Assembly: GCA_002404895.1 (NCBI GenBank)
Contig: DHKO01000015.1
Span: 1-64,000 of the forward strand
DNA length: 64,000 nucleotides
Source: Treponema sp. UBA4692
Lineage (GTDB): Bacteria; Spirochaetota; Spirochaetia; Treponematales; Treponemataceae
Direction of reading: 5' to 3'
Under the pieces are notes generated by a model. The model did not search any database. It saw only the letters and a program-made list of their open reading frames with translations, and was not told the origin of the DNA. A program made the position numbers and the translations under genes. Shown here piece by piece: positions 8,656 through 15,921 of the stretch (within the stretch, counting starts at the first letter, position 1; each line of letters begins with the position of its first letter).

Positions 8656-9228
8656 CTAAGGCCGCCTTTTTCCGAACTTCAGAAAAACCGTCAGGAGATT
8701 GTCTCTCGAGCCGCCTCTTGGCATGCTTTTCAGCGCGAATCCTAAAGTCGGAGCGTAGCCGCTTGTGTGGACTGAAAAATCGTAGCCCGCGCCGAACCTG
8801 AATCCGTTTCCCCATTTTGTGTTTTTAACTTCGTCATCATAATCGCCGAAAGAAAGAAAATCAGTCCGCCTTCCAAGCGCGTAGTCAACCGAAAGAACAA
8901 GCCCCGCAAGTCCCGGATACATTCTGAATCCGAACAAAAATGAATAGTCAACGAGAAAAATGTGGTCGCCGCCTTTCCATCTGCCGTCAAAAGTTGAGTC
9001 GCCGCCCAAAGAAAGGTACATATTTTTTTCAATTGGAAAGAGAATTCTCGCGTCTGTTGTCAGAATCAGCTGGTTGGAGCTTCCAAGCGCGCTGTTCCTG
9101 TCTTTTGTTGTGCTGCTTCCGTAAAAAACGTAGCCTGAGCCGAATCCGACTTCATAGCCCGGAGAAGCAAAAGCGAAAAATGAAGAGAAAATCAGCAGAA
9201 ATGATAAAAAAGCAAGTTTTCGTTTCAT
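8656..9228 (-). CDS. Small outer-membrane beta-barrel-like protein
   Basis: This 190-residue protein has a clear signal peptide (MKRKLAFLSFLLIFSSFFAFA, cleavage near SPG). It continues with alternating hydrophobic/polar strands rich in Gly, Tyr and Phe (YEVGFGSGYVFYG, LVDYSFLFGFRMYPG, FRFGAGYDF) and ends in a strand, as an eight-stranded barrel would. The family is not certain; small treponemal barrels such as DUF2715 are the closest idea. It overlaps the yigZ stop by 4 nt and is the last gene of the parC operon. Confidence 0.6.
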   Translation of the reverse strand: MKRKLAFLSFLLIFSSFFAFASPGYEVGFGSGYVFYGSSTTKDRNSALGSSNQLILTTDARILFPIEKNMYLSLGGDSTFDGRWKGGDHIFLVDYSFLFGFRMYPGLAGLVLSVDYALGRRTDFLSFGDYDDEVKNTKWGNGFRFGAGYDFSVHTSGYAPTLGFALKSMPRGGSRDNLLTVFLKFGKRRP

Positions 9229-9821
9229 AAATTTATTATCGGAAGAACGCTTCCGTTTGTTGCGTTAAAGATTTTTGACTTGAATTCATCGCTTTTCGCC
9301 GCCGCGATTTTTCCGGAAATCAAAATCATTTCCTTGAAGTCCTCTTTGACTTCGTAAAGCGAAAAATCCTCGAAGATTTTTTTTACAATCTGGTATTTTT
9401 GATAGTCGCATTTCAGCTCAAAAGTCGATTTTTCAATCAGCTCTTCAAATTTTGTCTCGGCAAGAACATTTTTTGCGCCGTTTGAGTAAGCGTGGACAAG
9501 CCCGCCTGTTCCAAGCAAAGTTCCGCCAAACCATCGCGTTACCGTAACGAGAATATTTGTGCAGTTTCTTCCTTTTAAAACGTCCAGCATCGGCCTGCCT
9601 GCCGTCCCTCCTGGTTCTCCGTCGTCGCTCATTCCCATGATCTCGGCGTTTTTTCCGAATATGAACGCGTGGCAAACGTGAGTCGCGTCTGAATATTTCT
9701 GTTTTTGAGACTTTATGATTTTTTTGACTTCATCTTGGGAAGAAATCAAAAAAGTTTCAGACAAAAAGCGCGAGCCTTTGATGATTTCTTCCGTTGAAGC
9801 AGTTTTAATTGGAATCTGCAT
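9225..9821 (-). CDS. yigZ: YigZ/IMPACT family protein
   Basis: Member of the UPF0029/IMPACT family; the bacterial biochemical role is not settled. The 198-residue protein has the hallmark block ATHVCHAFIFG..SDDGEPGGTAGRPML (about 46-80) and VTRWFGGTLLGTGGLVHAYS (about 93-112), followed by the C-terminal UPF0029 domain. It overlaps the upstream membrane protein by 17 nt and the downstream barrel gene by 4 nt, so translation is probably coupled. Confidence 0.9.
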   Translation of the reverse strand: MQIPIKTASTEEIIKGSRFLSETFLISSQDEVKKIIKSQKQKYSDATHVCHAFIFGKNAEIMGMSDDGEPGGTAGRPMLDVLKGRNCTNILVTVTRWFGGTLLGTGGLVHAYSNGAKNVLAETKFEELIEKSTFELKCDYQKYQIVKKIFEDFSLYEVKEDFKEMILISGKIAAAKSDEFKSKIFNATNGSVLPIINL

Positions 9822-10839
9822 TGTCGTTTCTGATTTCGAGCGGAATTTTCAGCGTCGGGTTGATTTCTCCGTTTGAATCCTCATGAAGAATCGCCTCGTA
9901 CAAAACCGGAACCGTAAAATAAAATTTCACGAGAGCTGTATAAAGATTTATAAAATAAGCCAAGTCAAAGATGAACACGAGAATGGAAAGCCCCGCTTTT
10001 TCAGCTGGAAGAAAAGTCGCAAGCAACGCAAAAACAATAGCGACAAGAAGATTTTTTCCGCCTGCGCAAAGCGCAAGTCCAATAAGCTTGAAAACTTTTC
10101 CTTTCATCATCTTGAAGCTCTGAGAGAAAATTTTTGAGATTTTCCAGTTCGGATTGTCAAAATGAAGATGAAAAACAAACACAAAGTGAATTACGACAAC
10201 GAATGCGATTAAGAAGAAAATTAAACTGAAACTCGCTGCCTGAAAAATAATTTCCAGTGTTTCCTCAGCCGAAAGCGGAGCTATTGAGACCGCCGCGCCC
10301 GCAGAATCCAAGAGATTTCCGCCTGAAACTGCGTTTGCCGCGTCTGAAGCACTAGAAGCCGCTTCTGCCGCCGCGTCAGCCATGCCCGACGCTATTCCGC
10401 TGAAAAAATCCTTAAAAATTGGAAAAGCCTTTGAAAAAATCGCCTTCGCAATGAATCTTGCAACAACCGCCGCCGCTGAGATTATCGCTGCAAGGCTTAA
10501 AATCACTTTTCCTGCCGGATTGAATTTCCGAAATCCCATAAAGAGAAATCCGAGATTTGTCTTTTCGTTCCGCGTCATCCGCAAAAGCATAATCGCAAAT
10601 CCGAACTGAAACGTTAGCCAGACTACAATCGCGGCAAAAATCAGAGCGAAAAAAATTATCTTCGCTTGAATTTCCGCTGAAGTTCCTGCCGCGTCAGAAA
10701 AAATCTTTATTCCGGGAAAAACGATAACTCCCGAAACAAGCGACTCAAGCAGCGTAAGCAAAAAAAGCGTGTAAATCACCTGGCCGATATTTTTCGAGCA
10801 AGTCTGGTTCAATTTTACCATTAGGTTTTTAATCGTCAA
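9805..10839 (-). CDS. Hypothetical multi-span membrane protein
   Basis: 344 residues with about six predicted membrane segments (around 20-40, 58-82, 93-115, 200-225, 250-275, 285-305). An Ala/Ser-rich stretch of roughly 145-185 is likely extracytoplasmic or flexible. The C-terminal tail is polar. No catalytic motif is recognised. It starts inside the last codons of parC (ATGA overlap) and overlaps yigZ by 17 nt, so it belongs to that operon. DUF975-like or YhhN-like relationships were considered but not supported. Confidence 0.75.
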   Translation of the reverse strand: MTIKNLMVKLNQTCSKNIGQVIYTLFLLTLLESLVSGVIVFPGIKIFSDAAGTSAEIQAKIIFFALIFAAIVVWLTFQFGFAIMLLRMTRNEKTNLGFLFMGFRKFNPAGKVILSLAAIISAAAVVARFIAKAIFSKAFPIFKDFFSGIASGMADAAAEAASSASDAANAVSGGNLLDSAGAAVSIAPLSAEETLEIIFQAASFSLIFFLIAFVVVIHFVFVFHLHFDNPNWKISKIFSQSFKMMKGKVFKLIGLALCAGGKNLLVAIVFALLATFLPAEKAGLSILVFIFDLAYFINLYTALVKFYFTVPVLYEAILHEDSNGEINPTLKIPLEIRNDNADSN

Positions 10840-12791
10840 TTTTCAGCTCCTTGAAAAAGTTCCTGCTGTGTTTTTGGATTTTCCACTTTTATTGATTCCA
10901 CGGCGCGCGGGGAAATTCTAACGCCGAGCGTTTTCAGTCCTTTTTCCTCAAATTTCGACGCCTGAAATTTTTCCTCGGACTTTCCGCGCGTCTTGTTCTC
11001 GTAGCACAAAGTGAACGAGAATTTTTCGCGGGTGTCAATGTGCAGAACTTCCATTTTGTCAGGCGCAAAAAAATAGTCGCGGTTCATAATCCAGCTTGCG
11101 ATTCTGCATCTTTTAATAGAAACAAGATGGCTTTCCGGGTCGCGGAAAATTATTGTGAACAAGATCGGATTGATTTTTTCCTTTTCCGCCAGCTGGCAAA
11201 ACCACATTCCCTTGTCAATGAAAAGCTTTTCTGGAACATCGGTTACCGTGTACATTCCGTTGTTCCGCACGTAAAGAATTCGGTCGTAAGGCGAGACTTT
11301 CATGATTTCGCTTCCGCCAGAGACGTTTGTTCCAAGATAGCCTTTTTCATCGTATCGCAGGCTTAAGTCCGACTTTGCGACCGCCTTTACATCTGTCGCC
11401 GAGAATTTCTTGACCGTTGTGTGCCGTTTCATCAGCTCAGGCGAGATTTTCTCAAATTTTCCGTAAACGTCTGTCAGATACTCAACTGCGCAGCCGACCA
11501 AATCCTTTAAGCGGCGGTTTATTTCTTTGAGGCGGTCTTTTATCGCCTTTACCTGCTCGCGGTTTTTTGAAATGTCGAAAAGCGAGATTCTTCTGATTGG
11601 AATTTGAAGAAGATGCTCAACGTCATCGTCAGAAAGAGGGCGCAAAAGCTCTTCCTTGAACGGCTTGAATCCGTCTTTAACGGCTTTGTTCACTGTTTCG
11701 GCAGTCCGCTTTGTCTCAATCTCCTTGTAAATTCTTTCCTCAACGAAAATCCGCTCGATTGTGCGCAGGTGAAGCTCGTCCATAAGCTTTGACTTTTCAT
11801 ATTCAAGCTCGGCCTTTATGATTGAAGTGAGCCGTTCCGCGTAATATTTTATGATTTCGCTTGCCGTCATCAAAGTCGGCATATTGTCTTTAATGACGAG
11901 CATTTGGCAGGCGATTGTCTTTTCGCAGTCAGTGTAAGCGTAAAGCGAGTCAACAACGTCTTTCGCGTAAGTTCCGCGCGGCAGCTTGATTTCAATGCAG
12001 CAATGGTCTGTCGTGAAATTTTCCACCGAGCTGATTTTGATTTTTCCGGCTTTATATGCGTTGTCGATTGAGGCGAGCAAATCTTTTGCGTTTGAATCGA
12101 CCGGAAGCTCTGTTATTACGATTTTTTTCTCGTCAGAAGTGTCGAATTTTGCCCTTGTAACGATTTTTCCGTTTCCGTCGTTGTAAGAAGAAACATCGAT
12201 TAAGCCGCCCGTTGAAACATCCGGCAGAATCTTGAAATCCTCGCCTTTCAGGCATTTTATTTCCGCGTCAATAACTTCCTTGAAATTGTACGGCAGAATT
12301 TTTGTGCTCATTCCAACCGCAATTCCTTCCGCGCCAATCAAAAGCACAACAGGAAGCTTCGCCTTGTAGACTTCAGGCTCCAAATCGCGTCCGTCATAAT
12401 TCGGAACGTAATGCGTAATCTCTTTGTTTGTGACTAGAAATTCCTTTGCCAGCGGATGAACACGACATTCAATGTAGCGTCCCGCCGAAGCTCCGTCGCC
12501 AGTGAATTTATTTCCGAAGTTTCCCTGCTTTTCAATGAAAATTTCCTTGTTCGCAAGATTCACAAGCGCGCCGTAAATCGAAGCGTCTCCGTGCGGGTGA
12601 TATTTCATCGTTCTTCCCACGACAAACTGGACTTTCTGAAAAAGCCCGTCGTTCACTTCAAAAAGCGTGTGCATAATCCTGCGCTGAACCGGCTTCAGTC
12701 CGTCTTCAAGGTCAGGAATTGCGCGGTCGCGGATAACATACGAAGCGTACTCGATAAAATTTTTATCAAAAATATTTTTTACAAAAGCCAT
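10836..12791 (-). CDS. parC: DNA topoisomerase IV subunit A
   Basis: Breakage-reunion subunit of a type IIA topoisomerase that decatenates daughter chromosomes. The 651-residue protein has DLEDGLKPVQRRIMH (about 29-43), the quinolone-determining region KYHPHGDASIYGALVNLAN (about 63-81) and the catalytic tyrosine in GASAGRYIE (about Y104). A C-terminal region lacks an evident GyrA box (QRRGG-type) and is short compared with GyrA, so ParC is preferred. A TAAAAT box (12798-12803) ends 6 nt before the ATG, again a leaderless arrangement. Three downstream genes are translationally coupled. The partner parE lies at 15.9-18.0 kb. Confidence 0.9.
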   Translation of the reverse strand: MAFVKNIFDKNFIEYASYVIRDRAIPDLEDGLKPVQRRIMHTLFEVNDGLFQKVQFVVGRTMKYHPHGDASIYGALVNLANKEIFIEKQGNFGNKFTGDGASAGRYIECRVHPLAKEFLVTNKEITHYVPNYDGRDLEPEVYKAKLPVVLLIGAEGIAVGMSTKILPYNFKEVIDAEIKCLKGEDFKILPDVSTGGLIDVSSYNDGNGKIVTRAKFDTSDEKKIVITELPVDSNAKDLLASIDNAYKAGKIKISSVENFTTDHCCIEIKLPRGTYAKDVVDSLYAYTDCEKTIACQMLVIKDNMPTLMTASEIIKYYAERLTSIIKAELEYEKSKLMDELHLRTIERIFVEERIYKEIETKRTAETVNKAVKDGFKPFKEELLRPLSDDDVEHLLQIPIRRISLFDISKNREQVKAIKDRLKEINRRLKDLVGCAVEYLTDVYGKFEKISPELMKRHTTVKKFSATDVKAVAKSDLSLRYDEKGYLGTNVSGGSEIMKVSPYDRILYVRNNGMYTVTDVPEKLFIDKGMWFCQLAEKEKINPILFTIIFRDPESHLVSIKRCRIASWIMNRDYFFAPDKMEVLHIDTREKFSFTLCYENKTRGKSEEKFQASKFEEKGLKTLGVRISPRAVESIKVENPKTQQELFQGAEN

Positions 12792-12992
12792 AAATCCATT
12801 TTATGCTACAATAAATCGAAGAAAAATTCAAAATTAAGAGAAATTCGGGCGGCCCGCTCAACCTTTCAGGTTTCGCGTCGCTTTGTTCGGGGCTTGCTGC
12901 GCGCGGTCTTCCGCTCCGCTCCAGACTGCCTGCGGCACCCCTGCCAGCGCTGCCGCATTTGCATTTTTATCGCTGAAAAACTTGTCAAAACG

Positions 12993-13020
12993 AAAAAGCA
13001 TTGCAAAAAAACGCAATGCC
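12993..13020 (-). terminator. Terminator after the DUF4105 gene
   Basis: On the minus strand GGCATTGC, seven T, then GCAATGC and TTTTT. It lies just after the stop codon at 13028. Confidence 0.8.
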
Positions 13021-13027
13021 TTTTCTC

Positions 13028-15049
13028 TTAGAAGTACGCGTTAAACGAAACTGAAAATTCGTGCCATTTCTCGCCCCAGTCCGCATTGAATGAATATCCT
13101 GCTTTTAGCGAGAAATTCTGCGCAAAATTCAAGCCTTCGTCCACGCTCGCCTGAATTCTTAAATGGTCTTTGTCGAACGGCGACTGAAACGCGCTTGCGG
13201 CCACTTTGTTTTTCCAGATTCCTGCCGTCGTTATAAATCCAAGTTCCGCGCCAAGAAGCGGGTCTGCATAAAAATGGTCGCGCTCGTATTTCGGAGAAAA
13301 ATAAAGGTCGAATCCTGCAAGAAAATACGGCTGAATCCAAGAAGCCGGCTTTATGCTCGTTCCGAACATTGATTTTAGCCTGAAAGCCAAGTCTTCTTTC
13401 TTTTCCTGATTCGGGTTTGAGTCAAATCCCATAACAATGTTCATCGCGCTGTTGAAAAAGTACATATCTGAAACAGGAAGCGAGACAACCGACGCGAGCA
13501 AAGCTTTTTTCAGATAGAATTCCTTTTCCGCAGGGCGAAAGCGGACATCAATTTTTCCGAACGCAAGCTCCGAATTTGAAGCGTATCCAGCCGGGCTTTC
13601 AAGAAGCTCATGCGCTGTAAGACGCAGTTCCGCGCCTGCGAAAGCTCCGCCAATGTCCTTTCCGCCTATAAGCGCGACTTTCTTTGAGCCGTGCGCTTTT
13701 TCAGGGTGCGGAGGCTCTTTTATAACGCTTGAATCCTCAACTTTTCCGAGTTTTCTGCGTTCAGAAAGGACTGCCAAAAAGCGCGGCCGGTACTCATCTG
13801 ACGTGATTTTTTTGCTGTTCAAGAGCGAGATAAGATAATCCGAAGCCTGACTCCAGATTTCCGCTTGCTTTTCTTTCGGCAAGTCTCCGAACGGAAAATC
13901 CTGTGTTGTCTTTTTTCCCCTGCAAACGTCTTTTACATATTTATTTTGCGCTCTTGTAAGCTGAGTTTTTTCGTTTTCAAGCCTTGAGTAAACTGACGGA
14001 CGATATTCCGCCTCGTCTGTAAGCCCCATCTCGTAGATTGTCTTTACAGTCTCAATCGGCTCGACAACTCCGCTTAGAACGCTTGTAATATTCGTTTCTG
14101 GTTTTGCCGCCTCAACAAGAAACAGCAAATTGTAGGAACAGTTTTCGCTTATGAAAAAATATCTTGAATAAATTCCCGAAAGGTCAAAAACATGGCGCAA
14201 CATTCTGTCTTTTTCCTCATCGGAAAAATTAAGCCTGTATTCCCAAATGTCGCGCATATCCATATCCGCGTACTGCTTGATTTTTTCGTAATAAGGAACG
14301 AATCCAAAATATCCTCTAAATCCGCCGCAAAGTCCTAAAAGCGCGTAAAGAACTCCGTTTGTAATGTTTGTGACGGCTCCGTAATTTATTGAATTTGCGA
14401 TAATTCGGCTCTGTCCTTTTGTTTCAATCAGCAAAAATGTGTGTCCGAAAACAGAAGCCGGATTTTTAAGGAATCCTGCCGGAAAAACGAGATAAACATC
14501 GCCCGGGTTTACTTTTTTCACAATCGACTGATAAAAAGCGTCGCCGTCGTAAGGAAAATCTTCTTTTGAAAGACTCAGCTCGTCGCAAATCCATTTGAAT
14601 CTGCCGGGAAATCGCTCAATTGCGTGCCGCTCGTCTTTGCCCGGGGCAGGCGAGAAAAACGCTTTTATTGTGGCTTCAAGCTCCGCTTTTGGATTTGTCT
14701 TGCCTTTTTTCGCGCAAAAAAACATCGGGTCGTCAACGAGGCTTTTGTTTCTGTGAAAAAGAGAAGGCTTGTAATGAAGAAGTGTTTTCCAGTATGGCGC
14801 TTTGTAAAGCTCCAAAGAAAAAGCCTTGTCCACGGCTTCCTGCGCTTTTTTTTCGTAGCCAGAAGCCGGCTCTGTTGGAGCAAGTTTTGAAATTGCTTCC
14901 AGTTTTCCTGAAAAATTAACAGCGTCCGCAGTTCCTTTAGCGGGGCTGTCTTCATCTGCAAAAATCGGCAGGAAAAATGAAGCCAGAATTAAAAACAAAC
15001 AGGGTACGACTTTATTGCCGTACCCTGTTCTTTTAGACAAAATGTCCAA
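13028..15049 (-). CDS. DUF4105 (Lnb N-terminal-like) secreted protein
   Basis: The 673-residue protein has an N-terminal signal segment (KVVPCLFLILASFFLPIFA, cleavage before DED). It carries the DUF4105 core PGDVYLVFPAGFLKNPASVFGHTFLLIE (about 190-220) with ANSINYGA, GYFGFVPYYEKIKQYA and a later SENCSYNLLFL. DUF4105 is related to the papain-like Lnb N-terminal domain; the Cys in ENCSYNLL and the His in FGHTF could be catalytic. The C-terminal part (about 470-673) looks like an outer-membrane barrel ending in an aromatic residue. The only start behind a plausible context is TTG at 15049, 1 nt after the preceding stop. A terminator-like hairpin sits within the first 17 codons. Confidence 0.75.
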   Translation of the reverse strand: MDILSKRTGYGNKVVPCLFLILASFFLPIFADEDSPAKGTADAVNFSGKLEAISKLAPTEPASGYEKKAQEAVDKAFSLELYKAPYWKTLLHYKPSLFHRNKSLVDDPMFFCAKKGKTNPKAELEATIKAFFSPAPGKDERHAIERFPGRFKWICDELSLSKEDFPYDGDAFYQSIVKKVNPGDVYLVFPAGFLKNPASVFGHTFLLIETKGQSRIIANSINYGAVTNITNGVLYALLGLCGGFRGYFGFVPYYEKIKQYADMDMRDIWEYRLNFSDEEKDRMLRHVFDLSGIYSRYFFISENCSYNLLFLVEAAKPETNITSVLSGVVEPIETVKTIYEMGLTDEAEYRPSVYSRLENEKTQLTRAQNKYVKDVCRGKKTTQDFPFGDLPKEKQAEIWSQASDYLISLLNSKKITSDEYRPRFLAVLSERRKLGKVEDSSVIKEPPHPEKAHGSKKVALIGGKDIGGAFAGAELRLTAHELLESPAGYASNSELAFGKIDVRFRPAEKEFYLKKALLASVVSLPVSDMYFFNSAMNIVMGFDSNPNQEKKEDLAFRLKSMFGTSIKPASWIQPYFLAGFDLYFSPKYERDHFYADPLLGAELGFITTAGIWKNKVAASAFQSPFDKDHLRIQASVDEGLNFAQNFSLKAGYSFNADWGEKWHEFSVSFNAYF
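14998..15029 (-). terminator. Terminator/attenuator inside the start of the DUF4105 gene
   Basis: On the minus strand AACAGGGTACG (11 bp) pairs perfectly with CGTACCCTGTT across a 10-nt loop, followed by TGTTTTTA. It follows the DUF3015-like gene by about 20 nt and overlaps codons 7-17 of the DUF4105 frame. Confidence 0.75.
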
Positions 15050-15050
15050 C

Positions 15051-15494
15051 TTAGCCTACGAGAGAGTAGATTTTTCCGCTTACTTCAGTTGCAGATACGT
15101 CTGAAGAAGAGAAAATGTTGTCAAAGTTTGCCTGAAGAGCAGCCTTGAAAGCTACGCTGTCAGAAACGTTGAGCATTGTTGAAAGAGTGTCAACGTATTC
15201 GCCTTCGCCCATTGCGATGTCTGTTGCAAGAGCATCCATGTTCTCTGCGATGAATCTGTCTGTTTCTTCCATTCCGATAAGTCCGCCGTTGTATCCAGAT
15301 GTTCCGAATGTGATAGCGAATCCCTGTGAGTAGAATGTGCCGTTTGTTGTTGCAGCAAGCAAGTCGAATACAGGTCCTTCCTTATCTCCAAGAAGAACGT
15401 AACCAAGACCAGGTCCTACTTTTGTTGCAAATGCGCTTGTAGAAAGTGCCAATGATACAACAGCTACTGCAGCAGCCAATTTTCCCTTAAACAT
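15051..15494 (-). CDS. DUF3015-like small secreted protein
   Basis: 147 residues with a signal peptide (MFKGKLAAAVAVVSLALSTS, cleavage after AFA). The mature part, GPGLGYVLLGDKEGPVFDLLAATTNGTFYSQGFAITFGTSGYNGG, matches the pattern of DUF3015 proteins, with the usual cysteines replaced by other residues. The C-terminal half is helical. The function is unknown. The ATG at 15494 is preferred over upstream codons because GGAGG lies 6 nt before it. A strong hairpin after the stop (14998-15029) separates it from, and overlaps, the DUF4105 gene. Confidence 0.7.
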   Translation of the reverse strand: MFKGKLAAAVAVVSLALSTSAFATKVGPGLGYVLLGDKEGPVFDLLAATTNGTFYSQGFAITFGTSGYNGGLIGMEETDRFIAENMDALATDIAMGEGEYVDTLSTMLNVSDSVAFKAALQANFDNIFSSSDVSATEVSGKIYSLVG

Positions 15495-15530
15495 AAGAGC
15501 CTCCAAGTTTTTTCTGAAAAATAAAAGCAT

Positions 15531-15898
15531 GAAAACTTTAATTTTCCTTATTTAAGAATAATTAAAGAATAACGCAACATATTCTGAAAATCAAGAAAAT
15601 TATTTGCGAATTCAATATTTAGTTTACATAGGTTTTACAGGAATCAGAGTAAAAAAAAAGCGTGGTCATGCTGACTGGTTTCAGCGTCTGCATATAGATT
15701 CCGAACTTGATTCAGCATCTATATTTATAAATCGATTTTAGCCGTTTGTCAGGTTGATTTCCGCATCCTGCGGACATTCTGTTTACGCATCAATATCTGC
15801 GTTCCGGGAATAAAAATTACCTCCTTGTAATTTTTATTCTTCCGAGAAAATTATGCAATTTTCTCTTTTCGGCGGTTCCGCATCCTGCGGATGTTTTC
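15531..15898. other. Gene-free region packed with palindromic repeats
   Basis: It holds an HPELVSGS-type element (15665-15722), two CCGCATCCTGCGG palindromes (15761, 15878), two perfect hairpins (15808-15839 and 15844-15865) and a 21-nt duplicate of the parE 3' end. The right part probably also serves as the parE terminator. No coding sequence is seen. Confidence 0.7.
15665..15722. repeat. HPELVSGS-type palindromic repeat, copy 1
   Basis: GTCATGCTGAC..GTTTCAGCGTCT followed by AGATTCCGAACTTGATTCAGCATC. The half-sites match the other copies at 20782, 22644 and 28446. Confidence 0.7.
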
Positions 15899-15921
15899 TT
15901 ACGCATCAATATCTGCGTTCC
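15761..15921 (-). repeat. Composite hairpin repeat with duplicated parE end
   Basis: On the minus strand the order is: parE 3' end (GAACGCAGATATTGATGCG), CCGCAGGATGCGG, hairpin GAGAAAATT-GCAT-AATTTTCTC (9 bp), hairpin GAATAAAAATTAC-AAGGAG-GTAATTTTTATTC (13 bp), then a second copy of the parE end and CCGCAGGATGCGG. The two outer blocks (15761-15805 and 15878-15921) are near-identical 44-45 nt direct repeats. Confidence 0.8.
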
